A stretch of 64,000 nt of DNA, taken from positions 14,608,501 through 14,672,500 of the forward strand of contig NC_079886.1 of NCBI RefSeq assembly GCF_029227915.1, written 5' to 3'. The position numbers and the translations under genes were made by a program. This document shows, piece by piece, positions 34,801-44,459 of this stretch (position 1 is the stretch's first letter; each line of letters opens with the position of its first letter). Below the pieces are notes generated by a model. That model saw only the letters and a program-made list of their open reading frames with translations, was not told the origin of the DNA and did no database searches. Source of the stretch: Hydractinia symbiolongicarpus. Its lineage: Eukaryota; Cnidaria; Hydrozoa; Anthoathecata; Hydractiniidae.

Positions 34801-37800
34801 AAGAGAATATCTTAAACGTTCATAGAACTGAAATTTAGGCAGTTAAATAATTATACTAACCCAACCAAATATTTCTCTTCGCTTCAAAAAACTTCGATTT
34901 GCTTGAACTCGGTCCCTCGAAAGGAACGACTCGTATCTTAACCCCTAGAGCTCCGTTTAGTTGAACAAAATCCGCCTCGTTAAAAACATCTGGAAACGAA
35001 AATTTAAAGGAGTATCTAGCATAGCTTATCAAATAATATTAAAATAGCAGTTTACAACAATATTTGGGATCAAATGCGCAGCGCAGTCTTCATTCTTTAC
35101 GATTATCAAGATACGCACAAAGCCGGCGTAGCGCTAAGTCGCGGGGTCAGATCGGACTTTAAAAGCCGTGACGTTACGGAAATTGGTGAAAAAATCGGTT
35201 GAAGAAGAAGAAGAAGAAGAAAATTAAGATAATTAATTTATGCCCTGGCGCGTAACTAATGTATTTGTCCTAAAATTCGAAATGCTACATAACGCTGTTA
35301 GCTGACTAACAAACGGAAAACTTTGCTTTGTTGAACTCACTGTAATGTTATTATTTTTATAATACTATTGTTTCCCTTTATATGTGTCTTACTAAGCATA
35401 AATAGCTAGCTTCAGTTTTAGGTAAATGTTCCCAGTTTAAGTATATTTAACTGGATGTCTTAGCTACTGTTAGCTAGCTAATGTTTTAGCCTCCAGATTC
35501 TACTCTTCCCATCCCCCATGGCTAGCTCTAACCTATGACTTATGTTGTTATTCCTCTTTTTTAATTATCTATAGCTAGCTACCTAAGTTTCCAAACTTCT
35601 CTTCTTTTATGAGCACGAACTATGATGTAACAAGTTAGCTAGCTACCTATGTTCAAGTCTTTGAAAGATTTTGTAGGTAGTTCATAACCTTTTTGTGAAA
35701 GATTTATGGGCAATGGCAATATAGGACATGCTGAATGAACTGATTTTTGTTGATTTGTATGTGCTCCTCAAAACCAATCTGTTTTACATTTTATGTAAAC
35801 TTTTGTGAGGACGGACCATATATATTCCAAAAATGTTCATTCAAAATTTACTCCTTATTCTTTTTTGACATTTACGTTTAAAATGGTTAGTAAAGGCCAC
35901 TACAGATCATCATACTAAGAAAAAATTTTGTGTTCTTAACCGGTTATATAATTTTTACGTTTTGTGCATATTTTGGGGGAACAGGATAGTATGTAACCGA
36001 ATAAATGATTTTCCAGATATAAATTTGATGTTTTTTGACACTTTTGATTAAAATATTAAAGGTTTTTAACGTAATCAAACGTAATCACTTTATAAGATGT
36101 AAATATTTGAGATGTCATTTCTGACTTTATTGTTATTGTTATTTTTTTTTTTTTTTTTTTTTTTTATTAACTGTCCTTCAGGCACTTCCATATTTTACAA
36201 TGGCTATTCGTCCTATTAAAATAATAATAATATTTAAATAAAGAAATAAGTTGTTCTATAAAAAAAGACACTGTAAACTGTAGACAAGATTAGCAGAGTT
36301 CAAAGTGGCGAAGGATAGAAAGACATCGATATATTAGATTCTGACGGAGAATTAAGACCAGAACATATGAAAATGAAAATTATACACCAAAATATATAAT
36401 AAAAAAAAATATACATATATTAAATATATTTATTAATCGACAGGCTTAAGAAATAAAAACAATCGAGCAAATGAACAAAAGGTATGTTGCATAATAAAAA
36501 TCGCAAGACCATGGTCTAACAAATATTTTTTCAAAAAAGTACGAAATTTTTTGTGATCAGGTTGGTGTTGTACTTGATTCTATACATTATTTTGATCAGC
36601 GTTTTAAGCTCTACACATTGGAAGCAACGTGTAAACAAATTGCAGGAAAAATTTTTGTGTATTGACGGGTCCTGGCAGACGTCATCAAAATACAAGTTAC
36701 GATTCTCTTTTTTTGTACTTTAGAGGACGTTACTGACGTCAGCAAAATTTTAAAATTTTTATATCTCCTTATGCGTTTGCGAACACTCATTTTTATCAGC
36801 GTTTCAATCTGCACGCATTACAGGCAACAGATAAACGACATTTCGCCAAATTTTTTTGTATATGCACTGCTGACGTTAGCAAAATCTGCAAAACAACCTA
36901 ATCTTCTGCCTTAGGTAGATTCTTCCACGGGCCTTAACGACTAGTCTATATATTAATACGGAAGTTGTGTCCGTCTGTGACTGCCAAAGTGGATATCGTT
37001 ATTTTCCATTGATGTCGCCGAAAAACTTATCTCCGATTTGTTAATCTATATGACGTTACGGCGCGACGTCAATAACACTACTTTAACGTCAAAATCCTAT
37101 ATTAAATTAATGAAGCCATTACATTGCACTTAAAACTTTGAGGCCAAGTAACTTGGAAACGAGGTGGTGGTGGCTAACTAGGGACCACCTAGGACCAAAT
37201 TGGGTAAGTTTCCCAAGCCTGGGTCCCGAATCCGTTTCAGAGTGGTCGGTTTTATGACGTCATAAAAAAAACCTTTCAAGTACAATATTTCCGTAACCGT
37301 AATTTTTTTGTTTATTGACGGGTGCTGGCACACGTCATCAAAATTCAAGTTATGGTTTTCTTTTCCTATGTTTATTTTTCCACGGGTCTTATTGACTATT
37401 TTTTTTTAATATTTTGCACATCCTGAACACAACAGAATTCTCTTTTCTTGTTTTACTTTTAGTAAAATAATAGTCTAAAAGAATAAGTTTTTTTACTTAA
37501 AGCTTTGCATCACTTACAATCTTCTTTTTGAGTTTTTGAATACACCGGTAGACAAAAAAATACAGTTTTTGTCGCACGGAAAACGACATAGATAAACGAC
37601 TAAACAAATACATTCCTCCGTAAACGACGAGTGTATTGGAATCTTATTTTCAGGTAACTAACTCCATTGAAATGTTTTGGAACTTGTTCACCTGATATAG
37701 TTTTGAAAGTATTCAGCATTTATGTGGCGTTCACACCAAATGCGAAAGCGAGGGCTACTGATTAGCTAACAAAGTAAGAAGAAGAAACCAGAACCTGCTG

Positions 37801-40800
37801 ATTCATTTTGGTTTTTTTGGTTAAAATTCTGGCAAATAAAGTTATAATCTAATTAATCATATTTTTAGGTTTAAACTTTTAGACGATGTATTTCAGGAAA
37901 CAAAATATTGTGAGATTTTTACTGGGTTGTCACGTCTCCGTAAAACTTCCCCTTCTTTTTTTTAATGATTCTTCGAAAAATGCATTTTTGAAACTTTCTC
38001 CCAAAATCTACTGCTTTAACTTGTTAGGTTCTAATTAAAAAGATGCAATTGTTACTTTGGTTCCTGCCGCTTACATTCGGGTTCCTACCAGTTACTTACG
38101 GGTTACCGCAATATGGCGTATCGAGAATTTTAAGTCACTTTGTATAAAGTTGACCCTGGGAACCTAAAAACATGTTTAAACTTTTTCGCCATGTTTAGGA
38201 ATACCAATTCTTACAATGAGTACGGTATCTGAAGAGGGTGTTATGACAGTAAAGACTGAGGCTTGTGATCGCCTATTAGCTCAAAGAGTCGAGGTGAAGT
38301 TAAAAAGTAAAAATGTCAACGATGTTGTCAACAGGCTGCATGTCGCTATCCCAAAACCTCGCGACGACAAAGAAAGACCTCCATTTATACCAGAAGCTGC
38401 AAAGAAAAGAGGTATAAATACGGCACCTAATGAGCTACCATACTGGTGAATATGTCAAATTGTTTAAAATTACCATTTGTTGCGATCTGTTTCTCCTTTA
38501 TTTTATAATTGGCAGTATTGTTTTTAATCAATTTTTGACGTGAATTTACACGATTGATGAAATTTTGGATCAACCGGTATTGTTGTTGTTGTCTAATTTA
38601 ACGATATGACGTTTTTAATTAGTAACTTCTTTAGCCAAAGCAATGGAGGTTGATCAATTCAAGAAATTGCAGAAACATTTCGAACAAGAGCTTATGGAAG
38701 ATTACCGTTTTGATGACCGCGCGCTGTATTTGGTGAAAGACGACGAAAAATATGATATCGTGCCTGAAATCCTAAACGGAAAAAATATTGCGGATTACAT
38801 TGATCAAGATATATTTGAAAAGCTAGAGAATTTGGAGGAGAAAGAGGGATTAAGAGAGGCCGCAGGGTTTTACGATTCTGAAGGGGTATATTTCGGAACT
38901 TCTAGTTGCTTATCCATTGTTCAACAATTTTTTGTTACTGTCGCATATAAATCTTTTTGTTTAGGAAGAGCTTGACTCAGAAGACGAAGAGATACGCAAA
39001 ACAGCTGACAAGTACGTTTTTTTCACCATTCATTATTTTACATGAAAAACTGGATAACATATAAACCTTTTGCTTCCCTGTAGAATTCGTCAACAGAAGA
39101 AAATTAGATTACAAGAGCATCGCGACAAAAAATCCAGAGGGACGAATGCTGCAATACTTCCAAGAAAGGCCTCTATAAAGGTATATACTTTTTTTATGCT
39201 GCAACATTGCAAAAACCAACATGCTAAGTATAACCATGATGAAAAGGGGAGAAAAGTGTTTCACAATGTGCCACAAAAAACGTTATTAACTAGATGTACA
39301 AAGAAACTTAGAATTACCGTTTTTTATTAAAAAGGTACAATATTTGCAGTACCATACACAACTTACCTGTAGTATCGAAAGAGGAACCTATTCCTCATGC
39401 ATTACTTTATTGTTACTTCTTACAGGTCGAAACGTTCGGAAGACCTCAGAAGCGAAAAGCAGAAACTATGGATTTCTCTTCTGATGAAGATGTTGATATG
39501 GAGGTTTTTTTGGTGTTTTTTTCATGCTCTTACATGACGTATTTAATTTATTCAGAGGAAATGTTCTTTTTTACTTCTGTTTTAGAGCGCGGAATGTCCT
39601 GCCCGATCACGGTCAGCCATAAAAAAACTCAAGAAGAAACGCAAAGCTGAAGCGTCACAGGCTAGCAGCGACGCACGTGCGCACAGTTCGATGGGTACAC
39701 CACGTGACAAAGGTGGTATTGTCGATCCCGAAAGGCAAGCAAAAGTCAAGAAGATAGCCAAGTTGGGTCAGCGGAAATTAAATCAATTTGGAAGAGCTGG
39801 TAAAGTTGTATTTTTTAATTAATCAACAGATAAAACGCGATAATTCAATTTGCAGGATCAGCGGTCCTTACAGCCCAAAAAATGCTGAATAAGGCATAAT
39901 CTTCTTTATTTTTTCTGTACTGACACTCAATTTTGCAACCTCACCCCCAGGGTCTGGTGTCCCCTGAGCCGTTATTACGGACTGGCCATCAATGACCCTG
40001 GAACAGGCTGGTCATGTGACACAAATATGCCTAGATGCAAATTTGACGCTCGCCTTTAAAAGACACAAAGTTAAAGAAATTATTTTGCCGATAAAAGCAA
40101 CATTGTCAGAATATCACTGACGTAACGTCTATTAACCACGCAATATTGGCGAAAGGTTTTTAATTTAGAAAATGTTTTGAAAGTTTGTTTCCATTAAAAT
40201 TTATGAGCTCTAGCTTGCTAGCGGAGTTTGGCATATATAGGTACCTAGCAAGCTAACGTGACATCCTGAAACAGCTTTACTCAACCACATATTTATAAAG
40301 GACATATTAAATGGCTATTATTTTCAGGTGGGTGATCTTGTTAAGAACACGTTAGAAATTGGAAAAGATCTGGGTACTCTAGTTGCACACAAATTTTTCT
40401 AATATGCACAACAAATTTTCCTGTTTTTAAAATCAAAACTAAGAATGACAGGTTGTAGTGCTAAATTTATGGATTATACTCGGATCTGGGTTAACATGCT
40501 GTTTTCTCTTTTAAAATGATCATAACCGAGAATCGAGAAAAATACTGTATTTCTACCAAAAATGTAAACTTTTGCCATGTTGTTCTTAATTATATATATA
40601 AACTGCCACCAAGACAAGATAACTTTTTTTTGCAGATTCATATTTAGAAATTTTGCAAAATCTTATTTTGTAAAAGGGACAATATTTGATATCATTAAAC
40701 GATATAATTAATGGGTTAAGTTAAAGCTGGTTTATTATATACGTGCAGGGTAATAATTCAAAAAATGCCATTTGTGTTTGGCCACGATATGTAAAATATG

Positions 40801-41144
40801 CTGGTGGAGCATAATCAATCACTGGCCTAAAATAAAAATAGGACCTTTTAAAGTTAAATTTTCTCAGTGTGCAAATACATATATATAATACATAAATGTG
40901 TTCGCACAAAATTTAATATTATTACAAATGTAAAGTGTTAGGATGATTTAAGGTCAAATTTATATGCTATATGCTGACTTGTATGTAAAAAATTTGGCTG
41001 TTTCTTGTGTAACATGTATGTTTATGTTCTTAATATTTTTACTGTTTTGTCGTTTCAGGTGAATCCGATCGTCATATCCACGTAAAGAAACCAAAACATT
41101 TATTTTCAGGAAAGAGAAAGCAAGGGAAAACACAACGTCGATGA
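9431..41144 (+). CDS. GTPBP4: NOG1/GTPBP4, nucleolar GTP-binding protein 1 (complete, 14 exons)
   Basis: Nucleolar GTPase needed for 60S ribosomal subunit assembly. Joining 14 exons at GT/AG sites in consistent phase gives 641 residues, against 634 in human. Visible landmarks in order: the Met-Ala-Gln-Tyr-Asn-Phe-Lys-Lys start; the [20 protein letters not shown] block before the G domain; G1 GFPNVGKSS (exon 5); G3 DTPG (exon 6); G4 NKID (exon 7); the [14 protein letters not shown] and [12 protein letters not shown] blocks (exon 8); an acidic SEDEE segment; and a basic tail with [11 protein letters not shown] before the stop at 41142-41144. Introns 1 (12.4 kb), 6 (5.9 kb) and 7 (6.1 kb) are long and full of mobile DNA. 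All splice sites and motifs look intact, so it is probably functional. Exon boundaries were read by eye. Confidence 0.95.
9533..10140. repeat. Dispersed repeat, copy 1 (intron 1)
   Basis: Contains GGCCCGTGGAGAAATCCAC, a TTTTTTGATGACGTC motif and GGGAAACTTACCCAAATTGG. The same blocks occur in reverse orientation at 36,600-37,420 in intron 7, so the two copies are inverted relative to each other. Non-coding as far as I can see, probably a MITE or SINE family. It abuts the truncated end of the polymerase remnant. Confidence 0.6.
10144..13782 (-). pseudogene. Decayed Polinton-type protein-primed DNA polymerase B, N-terminal and exonuclease part
   Basis: Fragments in shifting frames lie in the expected order from 13,782 downward. 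The start region has an acidic stretch with a [11 protein letters not shown] motif; near 12,980-13,120 there is a [11 protein letters not shown] motif; near 12,640-12,740 a zinc-finger-like [10 protein letters not shown]; at about 12,490 the Exo I region (IYADCAS, where IYADFE is usual, so the catalytic acids are altered); near 10,735 an Exo II-like [11 protein letters not shown]; and at about 10,160-10,210 the Exo III motif YLVTD inside [20 protein letters not shown]. The palm domain with the polymerase active site is missing beyond 10,144. It is antisense to NOG1 inside intron 1 and is interrupted by unrelated DNA at about 10,850-12,190. Family assignment rests on remembered motifs and their order. 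Confidence 0.75.
10850..12190. repeat. AT-rich insertion splitting the polymerase remnant
   Basis: No coding features. It has four copies of a GGAGGGTGTTACGACA-like motif (about 11,107, 11,263, 11,778 and 11,942) and a series of TATACAGCA(A/G)G-type motifs at 11,430-11,590. It separates the Exo I and Exo II parts of the polymerase remnant, so it probably arrived after that element. Confidence 0.45.
13858..14120. repeat. Two short tandem repeat blocks
   Basis: 13858-13950 holds about five units of TCAGATTCTGTCGGATT(T), and 13970-14120 holds three degenerate units of about 60 bases containing TTTTACGCTTGAACCC and CTATGCGG. They lie just upstream of the polymerase remnant's start. Confidence 0.6.
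14300..17272. other. NOG1 intron 1 sequence, nothing recognised
   Basis: AT-rich sequence with only short open frames and no protein motif I recognise. No obvious tandem or inverted repeat. Confidence 0.4.
17277..18037. mobile_element. TTAA-flanked MITE, 761 bp
   Basis: Terminal inverted repeats GGTGGCAGTAACC (17277) and the complement of GGCGGCAGTAACC (ending 18037), one mismatch, flanked on both sides by TTAA (17273-17276 and 18038-18041). TTAA duplications are typical of piggyBac and Kolobok superfamilies. No transposase inside, so it is non-autonomous. Confidence 0.7.
18982..20497. mobile_element. Harbinger-like MITE (1,516 bp) with TAA target duplication
   Basis: Terminal repeats GGGGTCGTCTACAAATTTCG (left) and the complement of GGGGTCATCTACAAAATTCG (right), flanked by TAA at 18979-18981 and 20498-20500. 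A 3-bp TAA/TTA duplication fits PIF/Harbinger elements. The interior is almost wholly repetitive: TACGAAT-rich sequence at both ends and a 53-bp minisatellite in the middle. No transposase. Confidence 0.7.
19326..20140. repeat. 53-bp minisatellite, 16 copies
   Basis: Each unit contains AATGCGATCTAAAAAAACAT and TTTCTATCGCCGTTTTTCGT. Unit length varies between about 51 and 55 bases because of homopolymer differences. It is preceded at 19,110-19,310 by a second repeat of about 47 bases with TCATACGAATTATATTCTC. Open frames through both are repeat-encoded artefacts. Confidence 0.85.
21927..21985 (+). CDS. GTPBP4: NOG1 exon 2
   Basis: Acceptor TTTCAG, donor GTAAGA. Encodes [19 protein letters not shown] plus two bases of the next codon. 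It lies 12.4 kb from exon 1. Confidence 0.9.
23049..23160 (+). CDS. GTPBP4: NOG1 exon 3
   Basis: Acceptor TTTTTCAG, donor GTGATG. Completes the split Lys codon and encodes the basic, aromatic block from [20 protein letters not shown] to DFPRME, a hallmark of the N-terminal domain. Confidence 0.9.
23248..23351 (+). CDS. GTPBP4: NOG1 exon 4
   Basis: Acceptor GTTTTAG, donor GTACGT. Encodes [20 protein letters not shown] and the following helix, nearly identical to the family consensus. Confidence 0.9.
24070..24400 (+). CDS. GTPBP4: NOG1 exon 5, G1 motif
   Basis: Acceptor TTTGTAG, donor GTAAGT. Encodes 110 residues including [20 protein letters not shown], the P-loop GFPNVGKSS and the switch I region with [15 protein letters not shown]. 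Confidence 0.95.
25941..26003 (+). CDS. GTPBP4: NOG1 exon 6, G3 motif
   Basis: Acceptor CTTTTCAG, donor GTTAGT. A 21-codon exon starting [10 protein letters not shown] (G3, DTPG) and ending NTIEMQ. Confidence 0.93.
28180..28540 (+). other. Possible coding remnant, less AT-rich than surroundings
   Basis: A plus-strand frame includes [19 protein letters not shown], a stop, then a stretch ending in [12 protein letters not shown]. Composition and residue pattern look protein-like, but I recognise no family. It could be a piece of a gene carried within the TTAA element. Confidence 0.25.
28735..28990. repeat. Short interspersed repeat, about two units
   Basis: Units contain ACTAGTCGTTAGCCC, GGGTTCGCCCGTC, GCAGCTAAGCTACCATTTTG and an ACAGACGGAC microsatellite. 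A related copy is at 30,455-30,560, and the GACTAGTC core recurs near 36,940. Likely a MITE or SINE family. Confidence 0.6.
28990..30130. repeat. Dispersed repeat family of about 1.1 kb, copy 1
   Basis: Begins with a GC-rich hairpin (AACCCGGCG / CGCCGGGTT) and contains degenerate internal units with GAGCGCTTAGTACAGGTAAA and CATGCGTTTAGGC. It ends in GCTAGCTAG-rich sequence. A second copy in the same orientation is at 33,590-34,800. Confidence 0.6.
30455..30560. repeat. Short interspersed repeat, further copy
   Basis: AGACTAGTCGTTAGCCC followed by GGGTTCGCCCGTCC and GCAGCTAAGCTACCATTTTG, the same family as 28,735-28,990. Confidence 0.6.
31871..32093 (+). CDS. GTPBP4: NOG1 exon 7, G4 motif
   Basis: Acceptor GTCTTAG, donor GTTTGT. 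Encodes [17 protein letters not shown], the G4 motif NKID and the first base of a split Gly codon. Confidence 0.92.
32922..33090 (+). other. Orphan coding-like fragment in NOG1 intron 7
   Basis: An open frame without its own ATG encodes an acidic Ser/Ala/Glu-rich segment ending [11 protein letters not shown] before TAA. Residue use looks genuinely coding, and it may be the tail of a transposon gene. No family recognised. Confidence 0.2.
33590..34800. repeat. Dispersed repeat family of about 1.1 kb, copy 2
   Basis: Diverged copy of 28,990-30,130: GGTTAAGCCAC, AATAAGAACTGT, several GAGCGCTTAGTACAGGTAAA-like units, then GCTAGCTAG-rich sequence and ACATGGCTAGAAAACG. Confidence 0.6.
36600..37420. 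repeat. Dispersed repeat, copy 2 (intron 7), inverted relative to copy 1
   Basis: Carries CCAAATTGGGTAAGTTTCCC and a TTCTTCCACGGGCCTTAACG block, the reverse complement of sequence in 9,533-10,140, plus GACGTCATC motifs. It is preceded by a poly(T) run at about 36,137-36,165. Confidence 0.55.
38199..38411 (+). CDS. GTPBP4: NOG1 exon 8
   Basis: Acceptor GTTTAG, donor GTATAA. Completes the Gly codon and encodes [14 protein letters not shown] and [12 protein letters not shown], both characteristic of NOG1. Confidence 0.92.
38635..38885 (+). CDS. GTPBP4: NOG1 exon 9
   Basis: Acceptor CTTTAG chosen because it keeps phase with exon 8; donor GTATAT at 38886 keeps phase with exon 10. Encodes the charged region with [19 protein letters not shown]. 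Confidence 0.85.
38965..39011 (+). CDS. GTPBP4: NOG1 exon 10, acidic segment
   Basis: Acceptor GTTTAG, donor GTACGT. Encodes [15 protein letters not shown] plus two bases. Confidence 0.88.
39084..39180 (+). CDS. GTPBP4: NOG1 exon 11
   Basis: Acceptor CCTGTAG, donor GTATAT. Encodes a basic helix rich in Arg/Lys/Gln. Confidence 0.87.
39426..39503 (+). CDS. GTPBP4: NOG1 exon 12
   Basis: Acceptor TTACAG, donor GTTTTT (weak). Encodes 26 residues ending SSDEDVDME. Confidence 0.82.
39586..39799 (+). CDS. GTPBP4: NOG1 exon 13
   Basis: Acceptor GTTTTAG, donor GTAAAG. Encodes [15 protein letters not shown] and the TPRDKGG segment of the basic C-terminal region. Confidence 0.88.
41059..41144 (+). CDS. 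GTPBP4: NOG1 exon 14 (stop codon)
   Basis: Acceptor GTTTCAG. Encodes [20 protein letters not shown] and ends in an Arg-Arg pair before TGA, as expected for the family. Confidence 0.92.
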
Positions 41145-41156
41145 TGGTTACTATAA

Positions 41157-41162
41157 AATAAA
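41157..41162 (+). promoter_or_regulatory. Poly(A) signal AATAAA of NOG1
   Basis: A canonical AATAAA lies 12 bases after the NOG1 stop codon. It is close to the stop, but no other candidate in this short interval is better. Confidence 0.5.
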
Positions 41163-41590
41163 ACTTGTGTAATCATATACAATAATATTATTTGCATAAA
41201 AACGGCTTGTTGGAAAACTGTTGTAACCAATTTTTTTAAGTGTTTCGGTAATAAGAAGGTGTCTAAAAAAAAGTCTAATTGCAGTCCACCATAACCTCGT
41301 CCCCATAGCATTTTGTATATTTTATGACATCGCGACGCGATATGAAGATGGCCCTGAAGGAGGCTGGTCTGTACGAAACCTGATTGGTGCGGATTTGTCG
41401 CATAATTATTACATCACAAAAACATCATGAGTCATGAGAAAGTCGTTCGTATAAAAAGAGCGGAGGGGCTGCAGCATGTTTTTTTTAAGGGAACTGCGCA
41501 CGGCACTGCTGCGGAATAAAAGTTCATGATAACTGTGTTGATTTTAAAGACAAGACCGACTGTCATAGTCAGCTCTATAGTAAATCAATA

Positions 41591-41964
41591 CACCTTTCCC
41601 GAGACTTATTCTTTTGATGTGCCGCAACTTTTTCTGTTGAGTTTTATGAAAAACGGACAACAGATTTGAATTCCTTATCAAAAATGTCATAAACAAAGAA
41701 AATTTCGAAACAATGCAACAACCTGCTAATCTAATTTAAAGATTTGTGGCATGTCCAACCTCTTTTTGAAAACGAGGCGGGACATGGTAACTTGAGCATT
41801 AAGAAGACTTTAACTGTGATATATATCTCCTCAAAATAGCACTTTCTGTTGGCGTATCAAGTTAAACTTTTACACAATAATTAAACAAACTATGCTGAAT
41901 TCAAATATGGTATTCATATTTTACGAGTTTAAAAAAAGTATGACTCATGGTCTCGGGAAAGGTG
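41591..41964. mobile_element. MITE with TA target duplication, 374 bp
   Basis: Perfect 15-bp terminal repeats CACCTTTCCCGAGAC (41591) and GTCTCGGGAAAGGTG (ending 41964), flanked by TA on both sides, as for Tc1/mariner-type elements. No coding sequence. Confidence 0.6.
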
Positions 41965-43249
41965 TATTTACATGTTCAGCCATAATGTTTCATATTGAAA
42001 ATATTCGTAGGGTTATAAAAATTTGATGTTTTTCACATAAAAATGGTAAATTTCCACGCAAAACGTTGCGGAACGACATCACACTAGACCCAAAATATAA
42101 AACAGTCTGCTAAAAATACCAGTTTTGTTTACATCTTTGTGAGTGCTAAATTTTTTTATAATTCAGTATTTTTACACATTTGCCAAACGGGTGGCTAAAT
42201 TTAAAAAACAATGGAAAGTATTTCTCCTTATTGTGATAGTCACGGGTCAATACACACAAAATAATGAAAAAAAAAGTTAAAGATCAAAATAGCAAAAAAT
42301 GTTAAACAACATGCGAAGAACATTTTTATTATTTTATACTACTGAACGTACTGAACAAATTGATATTTTAGTTAGTGAGTACAGATAAAGAAAGTAAAGA
42401 TTCGTTAAAAGAAAATGAAGCCACAATATTGCGCGTTAGATTTGTTAAATGTTTCCGGTCTGTATATACAAATTTTGCGCCATCTCATCATAACAAACTT
42501 CATCATTCGAAGCTCGTAGTATTTTGTGGAAAAGGGTCATTTCAGAGAAGTTTTAACGAAGGTTATTAAGTGCCGTTATTATTATAGTACGAAAAATATT
42601 TTTGGTTGTCTTAAGTGAAAGATCTTATTTTTGATGTTTATGGGCAAGTACATCCAAAACCTACTTATTTTCATCCTGTTTAACCATGAAGATTTTGTGA
42701 AAATGTTGTTAGAAAGATACACAGATAATTAGTTATGAAATATAGTCATTTATTTGTTATTATGGTAGTTACCTTGTAGATTTTAGGATCGCACCCTTCT
42801 CAATAACTTTTCATAGGCTTGTCCAAACTGAATCAAACTTAGCACACTTATAGTACGTCACAAAAGGAACAAAATGGCAGCAAAAAATTTTGCTTGCGTC
42901 AACATGTTTTCTGTGACGTCATCAAAAACTTAAAATTTGTTCAAAATGCCACTATCTGCTTAAAATTCAACAAGAAGCCCTGGGGGCTCTAAGAATTTCC
43001 GCTCGCTACCAAAATATTTGATGACAACCTGCTAATTCGTTGTTATCGTGCCAAACATTCGAAGAGGTTTGGTGCTTGAAGCTCTGAAGATAAAACACAC
43101 AAGTGACATTACATCTTACAACAAACGCAAACAAAACGAAACGTGTCATAATAAACTCACACTTTAAAAGAAATTGCGAACAAAAATTATAGCCTATCAT
43201 TCATGGTTGAAAGTCTTCCGATTGAAACGTTTATGGTCTTAAACGGCAT
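41965..43249. other. Intergenic sequence, nothing recognised
   Basis: Only short open frames with no family resemblance. A GACGTCATC motif near 42,915 resembles the dispersed repeats in the introns. Confidence 0.4.
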
Positions 43250-44045
43250 TTAGTTGACAAAAAAACAAAATTTTGATGCCACCATCATGTTCAGCATACT
43301 TTTTTTATTAACTGTGCCAAATTTTGTCGAAAATAAAGTAGTTTAAATTTTTGGACCAATTTTGGCCTAAAATGACATTTCAGGTGGCAAAAAATCAAAA
43401 TTTTGATGCAACCATCATGTTCAGCATACTTTTTTTATTAACTGTGCCAAATTTTGTCGAAAATAAAGTAGTTTAAATTTTTGGACCAATTTTGGCCTAA
43501 AATGACATTTCAGGTGGCAAAAAATCAAAATTTTGATGCCACCATCATGTTCAGCATACTTTTTTTATTAACTGTGCCAAATTTTGTCGAAAATAAAGTA
43601 GTTTAAATTTTGGACCAATTTTTGCCTAAAATGAGATTTAGGTAGCCAAAAATCGAAATTTTGATGTCACCATCATGTTCAGCATACTTTTTTTGTTAAC
43701 TATGCCAAATTTTGTGGAAAATAAAGTAGTTTTAATTTTTGGACTAATTTTGGACTAAAATGACATTTAAGGTGGCCAAAAATAGAAATTTTGATGTCAC
43801 CATCATGTTCAGCATACTTTTTTTGTTAACTGTGCCAAATTTTGTGGAAAATAAAGTAGTTTTAATTTTTGGACCAATTTTGGCCTAAAATGACATTTAA
43901 GGTGGCCAAAAATAGAAATTTTGATGTCACCATCATGTTCAGTATACTTTTTTTGTTAACTTTGCCAAATATTGTGAAAAATAAAGTAGTTTTAACTTTT
44001 GAACCAATTTTGGCGTAAAATGACATTTAGGTAACAAAAAATCAG
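43250..44045. repeat. 130-bp satellite, six copies
   Basis: The phrase ACCATCATGTTCAG recurs at about 43281, 43411, 43541, 43669, 43799 and 43929, giving a 128-130 bp period. The first three units are almost identical to each other and the last three form a second subtype (GTCACC, TTTTTGTTAACT), so the array grew in two steps. Confidence 0.9.
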
Positions 44046-44459
44046 AGGAACGTGAAATCCCAGGGTCGATTTTTTCTCAAAAAATGCTCCAAAAGAAAAC
44101 ACGACGGTTTTAAAGAATTTCCTACGCCTTCGGGCGCGGAAATTCAATTACTTTAGTTCTAGAGCGAATTTTTACATTCTGTTTGAAGTTTCGGAAAGCT
44201 AAATAAAATATTTAACATATTTTCCGGTTTTAACACAGATCGCATAAAAAACTGCCAAAAATTCCCATTCGGGTAAAATCCGACAAAATGGGGAAATAGT
44301 ATTAACCACGTGTCCAAAACATCCAAAATGATTCTTCTCCCCCTTTACACAATGTTGGATTGTCATAGCAGCGATCATTGGGACACTCTTTACACTATTT
44401 AACAAAATCAAGTTTTCCAAGAATTAAACAGCTTTATAATATTAAGTACTAAAGTCCCC

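Noticed and set aside
42375-42569. 64-codon open frame in the spacer after NOG1
   Set aside because: No recognised motif, no supporting neighbour, and a length expected by chance in this amount of sequence.
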